The notes beneath the pieces were generated by a model. The model worked only from the letters and a program-made list of their open reading frames with translations. It did no database searches and was not told the DNA's origin. Shown in pieces: positions 27,964 to 37,333 of a DNA stretch of 64,000 nt. The first letter of the stretch is position 1. Every line of letters begins with the position of its first letter. This stretch comes from Campylobacter curvus (GTDB lineage: Bacteria; Campylobacterota; Campylobacteria; Campylobacterales; Campylobacteraceae): NCBI RefSeq assembly GCF_013372125.1, contig NZ_CP053826.1:1674001-1738000 (forward strand). Reading direction: 5' to 3'. Both the position numbers and the translations under genes were made by a program.

Positions 27964-28176
27964 GGCTCTGTTAAAATATTTCATTGATTTTCAGTTTTTA
28001 AAGCAGGAGAATGCGAACAGCATTCGAGTAAAACCTTGTTAGCGAGCTTATCGCCGCCGATTTTTCACTTCGCTATCGCTCGTGACGAGACTGCGCTACG
28101 AGCAGAGAAGCCACAGGCTGACCGCGGTCTGCTTGCAGTTGCGAAGCAAGTGTCAATAGTTTATTATAATAGAGCG
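27964..28176 (-). mobile_element. MITE-like element, copy B (upstream of bioB)
   Basis: A 213-bp element in the orientation opposite to copy A. The left end is GGCTCTGTTAAAATATTTCA and the right end, read on the other strand, CGCTCTATTATAATA. It is flanked by TTTAAGAA (27956-27963) and ATTAAGAA (28177-28184), an 8-bp duplication with one mismatch. The body shares CGGTCTGCTTGCAGTTGCGAAG with other copies. The right end holds a TATAAT facing bioB. Confidence 0.8.
28165..28170 (+). promoter_or_regulatory. -10 box for bioB, inside the MITE end
   Basis: TATAAT within TTATTATAATAGAGC, the inverted-repeat end of copy B, 37 nt before the bioB ATG. No other -10 of this quality is seen in the gap, so the repeat may supply the promoter. 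Confidence 0.5.
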
Positions 28177-28207
28177 ATTAAGAAAATCAAATAAAAAGGA
28201 AATTTCA

Positions 28208-29047
28208 ATGAAAACCATAATGCTATGCGCCATATCATCTTTGAGTGCGGGCAACTGCTCGGAGGATTGCCATTACTGCACGCAAAGTGCTGGCACCAAG
28301 GCCGACATCAAGCGCTATAAGCTAAAAACTCCGGATCAAGTCGTAAGTGAGGCTAAAAAAGCATACGCAAACCACGCTTTGGGCTTTTGCCTGGTGACTA
28401 GCGGAGCGAGGCTCGATGATCAAAAGACCGAGCAAGTCGCTCGCATAGCAAGAGCCGTCAGTAAAGAGGTGCCAGAGCTTATGCTTATAGCTTGCAACGG
28501 TATGGCAAGCCTAGATCAGCTAAAAGAGCTCAAAAATGCGGGCGTTTTTAGCTACAACCATAACCTAGAAACCTCGCGGGAATTTTTCCCGAAAATCTGC
28601 ACCACACACAGCTGGGACGAGCGCTGGCAGACGAATTTAGACGCCAAGGCTGCAGGGCTACAGCTTTGCTGTGGCGGTATCTACGGCATCGGCGAGAGTG
28701 AGGCCGATCGCGCTAGCTTTCGCGCCAGTCTAAAAGAGTTAGCTCCATTTTCCAGTCCGATAAATTTTTTCATCGCCAATCCCGCGCTCAAGATCGATAC
28801 ACCAAGGCTAAGCGTAGATGAGGCGCTAAAGATCGTAGACGATACCGCGCTAGCCCTGCCAAATGCGCGCATAATGATCGCAGGCGGACGCGAGGCCGTG
28901 CTTGGCGAGCGTCAATACGAAATTTTTGATCACGGCGTAAGCGCGGTCGTGATAGGCGACTACCTCACGACAAAGGGCGAGGAAAGCTGCAAAGATATCG
29001 CTAAATTTAAGCAAATGGGATTTGAATTTGCCAGCAAATGCCATTAG
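28208..29047 (+). CDS. bioB: Biotin synthase
   Basis: A 279-residue radical SAM enzyme that inserts sulfur into dethiobiotin. The Cys triad CSEDCHYC (C17, C21, C24) binds the 4Fe-4S cluster. YNHNLETS and ARIMIAGGRE are family motifs. It is shorter than E. coli BioB, as usual in epsilonproteobacteria. AAAAGGA precedes the ATG. Biotin is needed by AccB/AccC encoded upstream in the window. No other bio gene is adjacent. Confidence 0.95.
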   Translation: MKTIMLCAISSLSAGNCSEDCHYCTQSAGTKADIKRYKLKTPDQVVSEAKKAYANHALGFCLVTSGARLDDQKTEQVARIARAVSKEVPELMLIACNGMASLDQLKELKNAGVFSYNHNLETSREFFPKICTTHSWDERWQTNLDAKAAGLQLCCGGIYGIGESEADRASFRASLKELAPFSSPINFFIANPALKIDTPRLSVDEALKIVDDTALALPNARIMIAGGREAVLGERQYEIFDHGVSAVVIGDYLTTKGEESCKDIAKFKQMGFEFASKCH

Positions 29048-29105
29048 TATTTAACATGGCTATGCGAGCGACGGAGCATTAATCAAATCGTAACCAAGCT
29101 TTTTA

Positions 29106-29111
29106 TATAAT
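29106..29111 (+). promoter_or_regulatory. -10 box of the antiporter-gltA unit
   Basis: TATAAT 24 nt before the TTG start at 29136, followed by an AAAGGA ribosome site. Confidence 0.45.
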
Positions 29112-29135
29112 CAAAAAATTTCAAAAAGGATACAT

Positions 29136-30305
29136 TTGCAAACCAACGTCGCAAGCGAGCTTAGCATACTTGTCACCTTAGCTTTCATCATTTTCGCATC
29201 GCCTTATATCTCCAGGATATTGCGCGTGCAAGTAGCTCCGGTCGAGATAATGCTAGGCGCGCTCGCAGGCTACATCGGCGTCATAGGCGAAAACGAAATT
29301 TTCGGGCTCATTAGCGAGGTAGGCTTTTTCTTTTTGATGTTTTTAGCGGGCATGGAGATAGATCTAAGGATGCTGATAAACATCGACCGCAAAATTTTAA
29401 GGCTAGGCTGCATCTATCTGGCGCTCATCTACCTGCTAGCAGCTGTGCTGACCTTTAGTTTAGATCTTAGTACGCTTTATATCATCATCATACCGATAAT
29501 GGCTGTAGGCATGATATTTACGCTGTTTAAAGAGTATGGCAAGCAGCAAGAGTGGCTAAATTTAAGCATGCTGATCGCCACTATCGGCGAGCTCATAAGT
29601 ATCATGCTTTTGACGTTTGCGGCGGCTTATTTGCAGTTTGGCGCTGGCGTGAAGCTGTGGCTTACTATCACCTATCTAGTCGCGTTTTTAGCACTTAGTG
29701 TGCTTGGCTTTAAGCTTTTAAACGTCATATTTTGGTGGTATCCAAGCCTTAAGGTCGTGCTGATGCCTCACTATGACAAGGACGAAAAGGATATCCGCCT
29801 TAGTATCGCCGTATTTTTCGCCATGGTCGCACTCATGATATATCTAAATTTAGAGGTGGCGTTTGGTGCGTTTATCGCAGGTATGTTCATCGCGACGTTT
29901 TTTGATCACAAAAAAGACCTGCCGCACAAGCTAGCCAGCTTTGGCTTTGGCTTTTTGGTGCCGACCTTTTTTGTGCATATCGGCTCGACCTTCAAGCTTG
30001 CAAATTTATCCTCGCCTGACGTGCTCGAGCAAGCGGCGTTCATATTTGCCGCGATGCTTGGCTGCAGGCTCGTTGCGAGCGTGGTATTTTTAAATTTGCT
30101 TAAATTTAAAGGTATCGTGCTTTACGCACTTTCTCAGTCGATGCCGCTGACACTTCTCATCGCCGTTGCTACGATAGCACACAAAACGGGCGAGATAAGC
30201 GAAAATTCTTACACCTCTTTCATCCTAGCAAGCCTTATGCAAGCTATAATATCAACGATAGCAATCAAAATTTTAATGAGCCTTAAAAGCCAAACGAAAG
30301 GATAA
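29136..30305 (+). CDS. CPA2-family cation:proton antiporter (KefB-like)
   Basis: A 389-residue inner membrane protein with about 12 hydrophobic spans and VEIMLGALAGYIG and FFLMFLAGMEIDLRML near the N-terminus, typical of the Na_H_exchanger (CPA2) family. It lacks the C-terminal TrkA-N/RCK domain of E. coli KefB. It starts with TTG after AAAAGGA. Only 3 nt separate it from gltA. The transported ion (K or Na) cannot be told. Confidence 0.82.
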   Translation: MQTNVASELSILVTLAFIIFASPYISRILRVQVAPVEIMLGALAGYIGVIGENEIFGLISEVGFFFLMFLAGMEIDLRMLINIDRKILRLGCIYLALIYLLAAVLTFSLDLSTLYIIIIPIMAVGMIFTLFKEYGKQQEWLNLSMLIATIGELISIMLLTFAAAYLQFGAGVKLWLTITYLVAFLALSVLGFKLLNVIFWWYPSLKVVLMPHYDKDEKDIRLSIAVFFAMVALMIYLNLEVAFGAFIAGMFIATFFDHKKDLPHKLASFGFGFLVPTFFVHIGSTFKLANLSSPDVLEQAAFIFAAMLGCRLVASVVFLNLLKFKGIVLYALSQSMPLTLLIAVATIAHKTGEISENSYTSFILASLMQAIISTIAIKILMSLKSQTKG

Positions 30306-30308
30306 ACG

Positions 30309-31586
30309 ATGCGCGAAACCGCGACACTCACGGACAACAGAACGGGTAAAAGCTACGAATTCCCGATATTAAAAGGCACGATGGGACCCGATGTGATCGA
30401 CATCTCGACGTTTTTTAGCGACACAGGGATGTTCACCTTTGACCGCGGCTACACCTCGACTGCGATGTGCCGCTCGTCTATCACCTACATCGACGGGCTA
30501 AAAGGCGAACTGATGTATCGGGGCTACGACATCGCCTATCTCGCCGAGAATAAGACCTTTTTGGACGTGGCGTATCTGCTTTTAAACCGCGAGCTGCCAA
30601 ACAAAGCCCAATACGACGCCTTTAAGCTCGAACTCAAAAAGCGCAGTTTCATCCACGAGGGTATGCTTAAAATTTTTGACGCATTCCCTGACAAAGCCCA
30701 CCCTATGGCGATCTTGCAAGCGGCAGTCTCGGCGCTCTCGGCGTTTTATTTCGATCATCTCAATATGGACAAGCCAGAAGAATACCACGAGATGGCGATG
30801 CGAATCATCGCAAAGATCCCGACTATCGCGGCGTTTTACTACCGCTTTTCACGCGGACTACCGATCATCTATCCAAATTTAGACCGTGGCTTTACCGAAA
30901 ATTTTCTCTACATGATGCGCAGCTACCCTTACGAGCATGTCGATCTTAAGCCTATCGAAGTCAAGGCGCTTGACACCGTCTTCATGCTGCACGCCGATCA
31001 CGAGCAAAACGCCTCCACCACGACCGTGCGCACCGTGGGCTCGACACACGCACACCCGTATGCGTGCATCTCTGCTGGCATCGGCGCGCTGTGGGGCTGG
31101 GCGCATGGCGGAGCGAACGAGGGCGTCATCCGCCAGCTAGAAGAGATCGGCTCGGTCGCAAACGTCGATAAATACATCGCTCGCGCCAAGGACAAGAACG
31201 ATCCGTTTAGGCTGCTTGGCTTTGGACACCGCGTGTATAAAAATTTCGACCCGCGCGCGAAGGTGCTAAAAAAGATGCGCGACCAGCTAGTTAGCGAGAT
31301 CGGTATCAACTCCGAACTCATCGCGATTGCCAATCGCATCGAGGAGATCGCGCTAAATGACGAGTATTTCGTCAGTCGCAACCTCTATCCGAACGTCGAT
31401 TTTCACTCGGGACTCATCTTAAAAGCCCTTGGCATACCAAACGATATGTTCGCCGTGATCTTCGTCATCGGCCGCACGCCGGGCTGGATCAGCCAGTGGA
31501 TCGAGCTAAAAGAGCAAGGCAGCATCAAGATCGTGCGCCCTCGCCAGCTGTATGTTGGGGAAACCAACCGCACACCAAAACAATAG
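30309..31586 (+). CDS. gltA: Citrate synthase
   Basis: A 425-residue type II citrate synthase condensing oxaloacetate and acetyl-CoA. The active-site His regions LHADHEQNASTT and GWAHGGANEG, and GFGHRVYKNFDPRA, are intact, as is the distal DFHSG. AAGGA lies before the ATG. cysQ follows at 15 nt, so the antiporter, gltA and cysQ look like one unit. Confidence 0.97.
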   Translation: MRETATLTDNRTGKSYEFPILKGTMGPDVIDISTFFSDTGMFTFDRGYTSTAMCRSSITYIDGLKGELMYRGYDIAYLAENKTFLDVAYLLLNRELPNKAQYDAFKLELKKRSFIHEGMLKIFDAFPDKAHPMAILQAAVSALSAFYFDHLNMDKPEEYHEMAMRIIAKIPTIAAFYYRFSRGLPIIYPNLDRGFTENFLYMMRSYPYEHVDLKPIEVKALDTVFMLHADHEQNASTTTVRTVGSTHAHPYACISAGIGALWGWAHGGANEGVIRQLEEIGSVANVDKYIARAKDKNDPFRLLGFGHRVYKNFDPRAKVLKKMRDQLVSEIGINSELIAIANRIEEIALNDEYFVSRNLYPNVDFHSGLILKALGIPNDMFAVIFVIGRTPGWISQWIELKEQGSIKIVRPRQLYVGETNRTPKQ

Positions 31587-31601
31587 GAAGCATCTTAAAT
31601 T

Positions 31602-32414
31602 TTGAAAAGCATAGATGATCTACTAGCCCTTGCCAAGGTCGCCGCACTGGCTGCCGGCGAGCAGATAAAAAGGCATTATGAGAATTTCACGCTCACGCTA
31701 AAGGCCGACCGCTCACCGCTCACTAGCGCCGATCTGGCCGCAAACGAGGCTATCATCAAAATTTTAAGCCAAAGCGGCCTGCCCGTTTGCTCGGAGGAGA
31801 AAATTTTAGAGCCTAAAAGCTGCGAAAATTTAGAGCGGTTCTGGCTAGTAGACCCGCTTGACGGCACGAAAGAATTCATCGCCAAAAACGGAGAATTTTG
31901 CGTTTGTATCGCCTTGATAGAAAACCAACGCCCTACCCTTGGCGTGATATTCATCCCCCACACGAACGAGCTTTTTTACGCGAGCGCGGGCGGAGCTTTT
32001 AAGGAAATTTTGGACGCAAGAGGTCAAATTTTAACCAAAACAAATCTACGCCAAAGCAGGCAAAACGGCAAAAATTTCATCCTTCTAAGTCATAGGAGCA
32101 AAAGCCTAAAAGCAAAAGCTATCGCTGCAAAACTCAGTCTAAATCATGCTAAAATAGGCTCTGCGATAAAATTTTGCCGCCTGGCGGAGGGAAGCGGCGG
32201 CGTTTATGCGAGATTTAGCCCCAGCTGCCTTTGGGACAATGCCGCAGGCGACGCGATAGTCTGCTTTAGCGGCGGGGCGGTCGTGGACACTAACACGCAT
32301 CTACCGCCAAGATACGACATAAAAACGCTCGCCAGTCCTCATTTCATAGCCCTAAGCCGCGAAAATTTAGTGCTTTTAGAGCCTATCTTAGACCTTTGCG
32401 AGGATAAAATTTAG
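31602..32414 (+). CDS. cysQ: 3'(2'),5'-bisphosphate nucleotidase (CysQ)
   Basis: A 270-residue inositol-monophosphatase-family enzyme that hydrolyses PAP to AMP during sulfate assimilation and coenzyme turnover. The metal motif DPLDGTK (84-90) and the C-terminal WDNAAGDA are present. The start is TTG after AGGAAG; no ATG is available near it. Length is normal. Confidence 0.88.
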   Translation: MKSIDDLLALAKVAALAAGEQIKRHYENFTLTLKADRSPLTSADLAANEAIIKILSQSGLPVCSEEKILEPKSCENLERFWLVDPLDGTKEFIAKNGEFCVCIALIENQRPTLGVIFIPHTNELFYASAGGAFKEILDARGQILTKTNLRQSRQNGKNFILLSHRSKSLKAKAIAAKLSLNHAKIGSAIKFCRLAEGSGGVYARFSPSCLWDNAAGDAIVCFSGGAVVDTNTHLPPRYDIKTLASPHFIALSRENLVLLEPILDLCEDKI

Positions 32415-32441
32415 GCAAATCGGCTCGACCGCCAATTTCGA

Positions 32442-34019
32442 TCACTCATGCCTGTCTGAAAGCCGCCATTTCTCCTCTTCAAGGTCGATCTGATACAAAA
32501 ATCTACGTATCAGCTCCTCATCGATGCGCGGATCTTTGTTTAGCTACGCTAGCACGCGGCGTTGCTCGCTTAGGATAGCAAAATACCTCTCTTTCGCGTC
32601 CGCAGTGATACCGCAGCTATCGGCTGAAACCTGAAAGCTCCACGCCTTTTTTCGCAGTTGAAGTAAAAAGCTCTCGTCATTTTTAAAGTGGCTTTGCATA
32701 AAATTTAGCGACGCTTGCGCTAGTGTCTTTCGTATTAGCGTCTCCGCCTGCGTGGCGGGCATATGATCGTCAAATTCAGGCATTTTCGCTTTTTTAATGA
32801 GTAGTGAAAGCGTGAGTCCCTGCACCACAAGCGTCATCAAGATCGCCACAAAGGTGATGAAAAGTATGAGATCGCGGTGCGGAAACGCCTGCGTACCAGC
32901 CATTATCGGTATCGACAAAGCAGACGCCAGAGACACGACACCGCGCATGCCAGCCCAGCCGATCACGAGCGGTGCGCCGTTGCCGGGGTATTTATCGTCG
33001 GCGACCTCGATGAAATTTTTCATTATCAAGGTAACTATCGCTGCGCCGTAAGAGGCGAAGATACGCACGACGATGAGCACCGCCGTCACGAGCAGTCCGT
33101 AGCCGGTCGCGGTGATGAGCGAGACGCCCTCTCTTTGCAGCCCTTCTAAAATTTGCGGCAAGTCAAGCCCTATGAGCGCAAACACAAGACCGTTTAAGAT
33201 GAAGATGAAATTTCGCCACACGGGCACGGCGTGAGTGCGCGTGGTAGCGTCAAACATCTCGTTTCGCTTCGTCGAGAGATATAGCCCTCCGGTGACCACC
33301 GCGAGCACGCCCGAGGAGTGGATCTCCTCGGCCAAAATATACATCGCATAAGGCGTCATGAGCGTTAGGATCGTATCCATATTTGCATCAAAAGGCAAAA
33401 TTTTATGCAGCCTGCAAACGATAAATGCCACTGCAAGCCCCGCTCCCACGCCTCCTGCGATCATCCAGATAAAACTGCCCACCGCCTCGTACCAGACAAA
33501 CTGCCCCGTCGTGACCGCGACCGCCGCAAAGCGAAAGATGATGAGTGAGGAGGCGTCATTTAGCAGACTCTCGCCCTCCAGTATCGCCGAGACGCGCTTT
33601 GGCACTTTGACGAATTTCAATATCACAGCCGCGCTCACAGCATCAGGCGGCGAGACGATGGCACCCAGCAAAAAGCCAAGTGCGAGCGAAAAGCCCGGTA
33701 TCAGCCAGTTTGCGACGAGTGCAACGGCAGCAGCGGTGATGAAAACCACGACGAAAGCAAAGCCGCCGATCATGCGCCTCCACTTCCAAAACTCCTTAAA
33801 CGATACCGCCCACGCGGCTTCGTAAAGCAATGGAGGCAAAAATACGATGAAAATGAGCTGAGGATCGATGCGGACGTGTGGTAAATTTGGCACGAAGCTA
33901 ATCGCCAGCCCGCCAAGGACTAAAAGTATCGGATAGGCGATCTTTAGGCGGTTTGCGAGCATCATTAGAGCTACGATCAGCGCGAGCAGTCCAAGAAATA
34001 GCAAGAATTTTTCGGTCAT
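32442..34019 (-). pseudogene. CPA1-family Na+/H+ antiporter with a premature stop near its C-terminus
   Basis: The frame from 34019 encodes 491 residues: about 12 membrane spans, the Na_H_exchanger motif LLNDASSL and GWAGMRGVVSLA, and a cytoplasmic tail. It meets TAG at 32544-32546. The same frame then continues for 33 codons (LNKDPRIDEELIRRFLYQ, LEEEKWRL) to TGA at 32442-32444. The tail ending is coding-like, so one stop mutation probably cut 34 residues from the cytosolic C-terminus. The membrane part is complete, so the protein may still work. It is isolated between cysQ (convergent) and a MITE fragment. Confidence 0.8.
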
Positions 34020-34116
34020 TTTTTATCCTAAATTTAAATGTGCGAGTATAACAAAATGAGGCTTACGGGCGGTTTATCTTACGGCAGCTCACCTGCGTGG
34101 GGTCAAAATTCGTAGA

Positions 34117-34195
34117 ATTCTTAGCATAGTCAAAACTTCGCTACGAACAAGATAAGTGGTAGCTGACCGCGCGTCTAATCGTGCTGCAAAACAAA
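34117..34195 (-). repeat. Partial MITE fragment (copy C) at the end of the methyltransferase gene
   Basis: Read on the minus strand this holds GCAGCACGATTAGACGCGCGGTCAGCTACC and TTCGTAGCGAAGTTTTGACT-like pieces in short form, matching the TAGCACGATTT, GCGGTCAGCTACCG and TTTGACTTCGC core of copy A. It has no terminal repeats. It ends at the base before the methyltransferase stop codon at 34196. Confidence 0.55.
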
Positions 34196-35767
34196 TCAAA
34201 TCTCCTCAAAAAGAAACAACGCACTAAACAGCTTTGCGGTCTCTTTTACGAGCCCGAGGGCGTATTTGTTTATCTTCTCGCCCTTTATCTCCTTGTCGTT
34301 GTCATAAATTCTCATCTTATTTTTCTTTACATACTCCGCAAACATCAAACCTATCTGCTCGAGAGAATTTTTACCGTCAAATTCAAGCCCGATGAGATAG
34401 TCCGTATTTTTGATGTTTTCATTAAAATTTAGCTCGCTGGCAAAGGCGATATCGGGCTTTTCGTGATTTAAAAAATACCTCAAATAATCCGCCACATAAG
34501 GCTTTAGTCTCGATCTGCCCGGCTCATACTCGATATTTTTAAATTCCTTCACGGCCAGTGCGACATTATCGTTTACAGAGAGTAGTTTTACAAACGCCAG
34601 ATATACATTTAGCTTCTGCTCGGGCAAAAGCTCTAAAATTTGAGACAAATTTATACTAGCAGGATACATTTTGTGAAAGACTTCGCACAGCCAGTCGATG
34701 TTTTCTGGCATATATTGATCGTCAGCATTTAGCCAAGAGCCATCCTCTTTTTTGAAATTTATTATGATATGAAGCTTATTTACGTCGCTTGGTCCGATCT
34801 GCTTATCGGCGACCTTGGCGTAGGCGTCCTTATGTACGATGAGGCTTTGTCTAAACGCTCTGTTTGTAAGAAAGTCCAAAAGCTGCTCGGACTCTATCCT
34901 GTCTTTAAATTTCTCGTTTTTATACGTATCGATATCGCTAGCGCCAAGATCAGGCCTAAATATATCCGACAGATCGCTCTCGCAAAGATAGGCAAGTCCG
35001 TTTTTATCAAGGTCGCCAGCAAAATCCTTAAAATAAAAAGGATCATTCACATGCTCGAGGTATTCGTGCAGGATATAATGATCCTTTTGAGCTTTTATGT
35101 TATCGATCCACTTTAAAAGCGAGGATACAGGTGTCTCTTTGTCTATTTTACCGCTCTGCACCTTATCTTGCAGGTATTTCTCGTAAATTTTAAGCGCCTC
35201 TTTGGCGGCCTTTAGCCTACCCTGCGCACTTTGCTCATCTTTGGATGCCAGATACATCAAATCGCGCAAGATATCCTTCATCTTCCAGCCAGGATAGGTG
35301 TTATACGAGATGAAAGCCACGCCGTTTTGGCTTAAATTTTCTTTTATGACGCGCAGGATCGCCTCTTTGACGAAGTCCGGTACCCAGCTATAAACGCCGT
35401 GAGCGATGATGTAGTCAAATTTCTGCACTCCGACATCAGCTGCGCTAAATTTGCAGATATCTTTTTGCACGAGGGTTAAATTTTTTATACCGATCTCGCC
35501 TAAAATTTCGCGCCCGCGCTTTATTTGCTCGCCGCTTAGATCGACGCCGACTAGCTTTGCGTTTGGATTATGCAGGGCAAATGGTATGAGGTTGCCGCCA
35601 AAGCTACATCCTATCTCTAAGATCCTAGCGTTTTGACTGGATGCGGGCTCGATGCCAAGCAGCGCCGCGCACGCCTCCAGCCTCAGAGGCGAGCACTGCG
35701 GGAAGGCGCTAGAGGTGTAAGTAAGCTCATCGTATGATCTTTTTATGTCGTTTTGTATGTCGCTCAT
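34196..35767 (-). CDS. Class I SAM methyltransferase with regulatory domain
   Basis: A 523-residue protein. Motif I of the SAM site is ILEIGCSFGGN and a later Asp is in VGVDLSGEQ. The second half resembles the methyltransferase regulatory domain (PF10119) often fused to such enzymes in proteobacteria. Substrate unknown. It is monocistronic, with GGACGAAG before the ATG, and precedes nothing obvious. A MITE fragment touches its 3' end. Confidence 0.82.
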   Translation of the reverse strand: MSDIQNDIKRSYDELTYTSSAFPQCSPLRLEACAALLGIEPASSQNARILEIGCSFGGNLIPFALHNPNAKLVGVDLSGEQIKRGREILGEIGIKNLTLVQKDICKFSAADVGVQKFDYIIAHGVYSWVPDFVKEAILRVIKENLSQNGVAFISYNTYPGWKMKDILRDLMYLASKDEQSAQGRLKAAKEALKIYEKYLQDKVQSGKIDKETPVSSLLKWIDNIKAQKDHYILHEYLEHVNDPFYFKDFAGDLDKNGLAYLCESDLSDIFRPDLGASDIDTYKNEKFKDRIESEQLLDFLTNRAFRQSLIVHKDAYAKVADKQIGPSDVNKLHIIINFKKEDGSWLNADDQYMPENIDWLCEVFHKMYPASINLSQILELLPEQKLNVYLAFVKLLSVNDNVALAVKEFKNIEYEPGRSRLKPYVADYLRYFLNHEKPDIAFASELNFNENIKNTDYLIGLEFDGKNSLEQIGLMFAEYVKKNKMRIYDNDKEIKGEKINKYALGLVKETAKLFSALFLFEEI

Positions 35768-35806
35768 CTTCGTCCTTTAAATTTCGCTTTGGTTGGTAAA
35801 TTTAGA

Positions 35807-36304
35807 CTAAAACGCCCTGTTTTTTATGAGCTCGAGTGTATTTTTAGCATCGTCTTGCGGCTTTAGCACCAGATCTGCGCGCACGATCTTGCCGCCTTTT
35901 ATGATGAGAGTCTGGCGAAAATAAAATTTCTTGCCGTCCCCGCTTGAAAACACGGGAAGCTCCAGCGCACGCTCAAGGGCGAAATCAGCGTCGTTTAAGA
36001 ACATGAATTGCGCGCCGGTGTCCTCTTTGAATTTTATCTGCTCCGCAAGATCTTGCGTCCCGATAGCCACGACCATAAAGCCAAGCTCGTTAAATTCGCT
36101 CATCAGTCTTTTGTATTCGCCCGCTTGCACGGTGCAGCCGGTCATGCCCTCGGTGTTTTTGAGCTGTTCGCTTAAAAATTTGCCGCTCTCGCCCATCTTA
36201 GGATACAAAAATACGACGCAATCATGCGTCCTGGCAAACGCCGAAAAGTCGAAATCCTCGCCCTTTAGACCCTTTAAATGTATGCTCGTAGGAATTTTGA
36301 TCAT
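35807..36304 (-). CDS. Bcp/PrxQ-like peroxiredoxin
   Basis: A 165-residue thioredoxin-fold protein of the AhpC/TSA type. The usual YFYPKDNTPGCT block appears as LYPKMGES, then a spaced TGCTVQ, so a single Cys (in MTGCT) is the peroxidatic candidate. The rest (EFNELGFMVVAIGTQ, FRQTLIIKGGKIV) fits Bcp. It would remove peroxides in this microaerophile. The inserted segment before the Cys is unusual for Bcp; activity is inferred. Confidence 0.75.
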   Translation of the reverse strand: MIKIPTSIHLKGLKGEDFDFSAFARTHDCVVFLYPKMGESGKFLSEQLKNTEGMTGCTVQAGEYKRLMSEFNELGFMVVAIGTQDLAEQIKFKEDTGAQFMFLNDADFALERALELPVFSSGDGKKFYFRQTLIIKGGKIVRADLVLKPQDDAKNTLELIKNRAF

Positions 36305-36368
36305 ATCGATCCTTTAAAATTTTAATGAAATCTTAAGCGCATTATAACATTTAAATTTAATTATATTC

Positions 36369-36600
36369 AGCTATATTTCAACAAAGTATTATATTTAAAC
36401 GAATGCTTCGCAAATCTTACTTGCTCCACAAAGTGCCGAACGTGTAGCACGATTTTTTGCTTCGACTTCGTCTTGCAACTGCGAGCAGACAGCGGTCAAC
36501 TACCGCTTCCCTCAAAATCGGCGACGTCTGCTTGCAGTTGCGAAGCAAAATAGTGTCGCTTCATAAGATTTGACTACGCTGGAACGAAACCTTGAAATTT
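36369..36600 (+). repeat. MITE family copy D (one end degenerate)
   Basis: The left end AGCTATATTTCAACAAAGTATT matches the TIR of copy F, GGCTCTGTTTTGACAAAGTATT, at 17 of 22 bases. The body has CTCCACAAAGTGCCGAAC, GTAGCACGATTTTTTGC, AGCGGTCAACTACCGCTTCCC and TTTGACTACGC. The right end is not recognisable. It fills the 313-bp gap between the peroxiredoxin and the stop of modB. Confidence 0.7.
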
Positions 36601-36617
36601 CATCCGATAAATTTAGC

Positions 36618-37283
36618 TCACTTGCTCTTGGTATTAAAAAAATATACCAAAAACAGCACGCCAAAGCTGATAGCAAGCATCAAGGCGGCATATACGTGCG
36701 CCTTTGTATAATCAAGCATCTCGACCGCCTCGAATATCGCGATACTAGCGACCTTCGTCTCGCCGGCGACACTTCCGCCTATCATCAACACGACGCCAAA
36801 TTCCCCCATCGTATGCGCAAAACTAACGACGATCGCCGTCAGCAAGCTTGGCTTGATATTTGGCAAGATCACGCGAAAAAGCGTCTCGAATTTACCCTTG
36901 CCAAGCGAATAACTAGCCTCAAACAAGCTCTTACTGAGGCTATTTAGCCCCGCATAGACAGGCTGAAACATAAAAGGAAGCGAATATATGCAGCTTGCTA
37001 CGACCAGTCCCGTGAAGTTAAAAACGAGCCTGATGTCAAACACGCTCTCGAAAAATTTACCGATCGGCGAATAAGGCGAAAGAAATATGAGCAGATAAAA
37101 GCCTAAAACGCTAGGTGGCAGCACGAGTGGCAAAGAGATTACGGCCTCGATGACGGGCTTGCCCCAAAAATCCCTGCGCGACATCGCATAAGCCAAAGCA
37201 AGCACTACGAAAAAGAGTATGGCGCTTGAAACCAAAGAGAGCTTTAAAGATAGATAAAACGGCGAGAAATCTATATCAAACAT
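36618..37283 (-). CDS. modB: Molybdate ABC transporter permease
   Basis: About 221 residues with five membrane spans and the EAA loop EASYSLGKGKFETLFRVILP that docks ModC. VVSFAHTMGEFGVVLMIGG is the ModB signature. I prefer the ATG at 37283 (MFDIDFSPFYLSLKLS); the in-frame ATG at 37316 adds 11 charged residues. It is last in the mod operon. A MITE copy follows its stop. Confidence 0.9.
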   Translation of the reverse strand: MFDIDFSPFYLSLKLSLVSSAILFFVVLALAYAMSRRDFWGKPVIEAVISLPLVLPPSVLGFYLLIFLSPYSPIGKFFESVFDIRLVFNFTGLVVASCIYSLPFMFQPVYAGLNSLSKSLFEASYSLGKGKFETLFRVILPNIKPSLLTAIVVSFAHTMGEFGVVLMIGGSVAGETKVASIAIFEAVEMLDYTKAHVYAALMLAISFGVLFLVYFFNTKSK

Positions 37284-37333
37284 GGCTCGCTCGCATCGTT
37301 TGTGGGTAAATCCCATTTAAATTTACGTCCGAT

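Noticed and set aside
33358-33825. 155-codon plus-strand frame
   Set aside because: Antisense to the CPA1 antiporter; Ala/Ser/Thr-rich product typical of shadow frames.
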